Of a stretch of 16,510 bases of DNA, positions 14,675 through 16,510 are shown piece after piece. The stretch lies in contig JAIPDA010000015.1 of NCBI GenBank assembly GCA_021737905.1, positions 1 through 16,510 of the forward strand. Reading direction: 5' to 3'. The position numbers and the translations under genes are program-made. The notes below the pieces were generated by a model. The model ran no database searches, had not been told where the DNA came from, and worked only from the letters and a program-made list of their open reading frames with translations. Each line of letters begins with the position of its first letter. The stretch's first letter is position 1. The DNA is from Rhodoferax sp. Lineage in GTDB: Bacteria > Pseudomonadota > Gammaproteobacteria > Burkholderiales > Burkholderiaceae_C.

Positions 14675-15287
14675 GCACGGTCTGTAACTGAGCGGCCAGC
14701 GCTTCGGGCTGCTGGCAATGAATAGCCTGCCAGCCCCTATCGCGTGCCGCCTGCACATTGACCGCCGTGTCGTCAATGAAGAGCGTTGCTTCAGGGGCCA
14801 GCGCGTGGCGCGTGGCCAGCAACTCATAGATGGCCGGGTCGGGCTTGCCCAGCTTCACGTCGCCTGAAAAAATGCCGCCGTCAAACCAATTGATGAATTC
14901 GTGCTTTTGCTCCAGCACGCGGGCAAACGGTGCGGGCATGTTCGACAGGTAATACAGCCGGATATCGCCCGCCTGCTCGCGCCGGCAGCGCAACTGGCCC
15001 AGCAAGTCCACGATGCAGGCAATCGGCTCGAGCTCCTCGCCAATCGGCGCCATCAGGGCGTGTAGCGCCGGCGCGGGCAAGGTCAGCCGCGCCGCCGTCT
15101 CGCTGACGACCGCCGCCAGTTCGACCGTGCCTTTGTCAAAGCGCTGCCAGCTCTCGTGGTGAAAGACCGCTCGCACCAGTTGGCGCACATCAGCGGGCTT
15201 TTGCGTGAGCTGTGGGAAATGCCGGGCCAGCAGTTTCTCGGGTTGCCAGCCAAACAGCACTGCGCCAAAGTCAAACACGATGTTCAT
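14658..15287 (-). CDS. HAD-superfamily phosphatase, YihX-like
   Basis: This 209-residue HAD hydrolase has motif I FDFGAVLF with nucleophile D6 and glycine in place of the usual second Asp, as in the DxG group that includes E. coli YihX (alpha-D-glucose-1-phosphate phosphatase, FDLGNV). Motif II is YLSNMP (S115, N116), motif III KLGKPDP (K148) and motif IV FIDDTAVNVQAA (D172, D173). The helical cap between residues 15 and 90 is of the small C1 type. The ATG at 15287 lies 5 bases after the pgi stop with no own Shine-Dalgarno beyond AAGG, so translation is likely coupled to pgi. A sugar-phosphate substrate is inferred from the neighbour and from the YihX resemblance; other small phosphates or haloacids are possible. 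Confidence 0.85.
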   Translation of the reverse strand: MNIVFDFGAVLFGWQPEKLLARHFPQLTQKPADVRQLVRAVFHHESWQRFDKGTVELAAVVSETAARLTLPAPALHALMAPIGEELEPIACIVDLLGQLRCRREQAGDIRLYYLSNMPAPFARVLEQKHEFINWFDGGIFSGDVKLGKPDPAIYELLATRHALAPEATLFIDDTAVNVQAARDRGWQAIHCQQPEALAAQLQTVLKGYR

Positions 15288-15292
15288 TTTTT

Positions 15293-16510
15293 TCAAGCCT
15301 TCAACCGCGCCAGCAAACCGGCGGTGGATGCGTCCAGGCCGCTGACATCGCCGCTTTGCCAACGCGACTCAATGTCTTTGGCCAGCACCTTGCCCAGCTC
15401 GACTCCCCACTGGTCAAAACTGTTGATGCCCCAGACGGCGCCGCTGACAAACACGCGGTGCTCCTGCAAAGCCAGCAGCGCGCCCAGGCTGGCGGGCGTC
15501 AGTGCTTCGAGCAGCAAAAAGGTGCTGGGCCGGTTGCCCGGAAAGTGCTTGTGGCCGCCTGCGTCCGCCTGCCCCAGCATGAAGGCCTGGGCCTGCGCCA
15601 GCACATTGGCCAGCAGCTTGTCGTGATGGCCGGGCAAATGGTGCGCCGCTTTTTTAACCGCAACAAATTCCATGGGCACCACGTCGGTTCCCTGATGCAG
15701 CATCTGAAAATAAGCGTGCTGGCCGTTGGTACCCGGCTCGCCCCAGAGCACGGGCGCTGTGCCAAAGGGCAGCGCCTGACCTTCGCGGTCCACGCGCTTG
15801 CCGTTGCTCTCCATCTCCAGCTGCTGCAAGTAAGCCGGCCAGCGCCGCAAGGCGCTGTGGTAAGGCGCAATGCTGCGGCTGGTGAAGCCATGAAAGTTGC
15901 GGTACCAGACGTCCAGCAGGCCCAGGCGCATGGGCAGATTGCGCTCTGCTGCCGCGTTGCAAAAATGCTGGTCCATGGCATGCGCGCCGGCCAGCATCTC
16001 CCGAAAGCCGGCAGCCCCGATGCTGATGGCCAGCGGCAAACCGATCGCCGACATCAGCGAATAACGCCCGCCCACCCAGTCCCAAAAACCAAAAGTGGTG
16101 CTGATGCCGAACTCGCGTGCCGCCGCCACGTTGGTGGTGAGCGCGGCAAAGTGGCGCGCAATCAGGGCCGGCGCGGCTGCGCCCAGTTGCGCTTCAAACC
16201 AGCGCTTGGCTGACAGCGCGTTGGTCATGGTCTCGGTGGTGGTGAAGGTCTTGGAGGCCACCAGAAAAAGTGTTTTGCCGGCATTCAGGCGCGCCAGCAA
16301 ACCGGCCAGCTCGTGGCCGTCTACGTTTGACACAAAATGCAGGCGCTTGCCCGGCATGGCAAATCCAGCCAGCGCCTGCACAGCCATCTGCGGGCCTAAG
16401 TCCGAGCCGCCAATGCCGATGTTGACCACGTCGGTGATGCCTTCGTCAGCACGCACTTGTTCGGCATAGGCCAGCATGGCGTTGAGCGTTTCGTGCACCT
16501 GCGTGAGCTC
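15293..16510 (-). CDS. pgi: Glucose-6-phosphate isomerase, N-terminus outside the window
   Basis: Phosphoglucose isomerase interconverts glucose 6-phosphate and fructose 6-phosphate in the cytoplasm. The 405 residues visible are the C-terminal three-quarters; the frame runs off the window's right edge, and about 110-150 residues are missing. Landmarks: VVNIGIGGSDLGPQM (sugar-phosphate loop), FVSNVDGHEL, VASKTFTTTETMTNA, FGFWDWVGGRYSLMSAIGLP, GEPGTNGQHAYFQMLHQG (catalytic Glu), AAHHLPGHHDKLLAN (catalytic His region) and the family signature running from SGAVWGINSFDQWGVELGK with the active-site Lys. It ends 5 bases before the HAD phosphatase gene, with which it probably forms an operon. Confidence 0.97.
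   Translation of the reverse strand, partial: ELTQVHETLNAMLAYAEQVRADEGITDVVNIGIGGSDLGPQMAVQALAGFAMPGKRLHFVSNVDGHELAGLLARLNAGKTLFLVASKTFTTTETMTNALSAKRWFEAQLGAAAPALIARHFAALTTNVAAAREFGISTTFGFWDWVGGRYSLMSAIGLPLAISIGAAGFREMLAGAHAMDQHFCNAAAERNLPMRLGLLDVWYRNFHGFTSRSIAPYHSALRRWPAYLQQLEMESNGKRVDREGQALPFGTAPVLWGEPGTNGQHAYFQMLHQGTDVVPMEFVAVKKAAHHLPGHHDKLLANVLAQAQAFMLGQADAGGHKHFPGNRPSTFLLLEALTPASLGALLALQEHRVFVSGAVWGINSFDQWGVELGKVLAKDIESRWQSGDVSGLDASTAGLLARLKA

Overview
The window looks like a chromosomal segment of a GC-rich betaproteobacterium, most likely Burkholderiales/Comamonadaceae (Polaromonas/Rhodoferax-like). This rests on the style of the proteins (EngB with an N-terminal extension, the lpxL-lpxL/metK divergent arrangement, a beta-type groESL with CIRCE). 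It is recognition by eye, with no database search. Most genes are housekeeping. I see no rRNA, tRNA, CRISPR array, insertion sequence or prophage.

Layout, left to right. (1) 154-1851, + strand: engB (ribosome-assembly GTPase) and an epoxide-hydrolase-like alpha/beta hydrolase. (2) 1872-3658, - strand: two tandem lipid A late acyltransferases, translationally coupled. (3) 3659-5075: a divergent intergenic region whose + strand carries a good -10 box and a SAM-II-type riboswitch in front of metK (SAM synthetase), giving product feedback on metK. (4) 5065-7671, - strand: a likely cluster of thiol peroxidase (gpx), a PHA-granule-type small protein, a VOC-fold protein and an FAD monooxygenase; the last two abut as TGA-ATG. 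(5) 7672-8087: a non-coding stretch with short palindromes and what may be a decayed gene 3' end. (6) 8088-8770, - strand: a Phd-type antitoxin/PIN-domain (VapC) toxin pair. (7) 8859-11213, + strand: groES-groEL with a sigma-32-like promoter, an overlapping CIRCE operator, a terminator-like hairpin in the leader, a repeat-like hairpin between the two genes and a strong terminator. (8) 11226-12203, - strand: an unrecognised exported protein with an FGE/C-type-lectin-like C-terminus. (9) 12446-14674, + strand: a patatin phospholipase fused to a POTRA and beta-barrel (type Vd autotransporter, PlpD-like). (10) 14658-16510, - strand: the C-terminal part of pgi (cut by the window edge) followed by a YihX-like HAD phosphatase.

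How the parts relate: envelope lipid A acylation and SAM supply share a divergent control region; stress functions (GroESL, peroxidase, toxin-antitoxin) lie close together in the middle; pgi plus the HAD phosphatase suggest hexose-phosphate metabolism. I do not see a large undescribed system. The items most worth a second look are the SAM-II-like element with its mutually exclusive downstream hairpin, the layered control of groESL (sigma-32, CIRCE, leader hairpin, inter-cistronic repeat), the VOC/FAD-monooxygenase pair of unknown substrate, the exported FGE-like protein, and the autotransporter with an atypical C-terminus and no visible Shine-Dalgarno.
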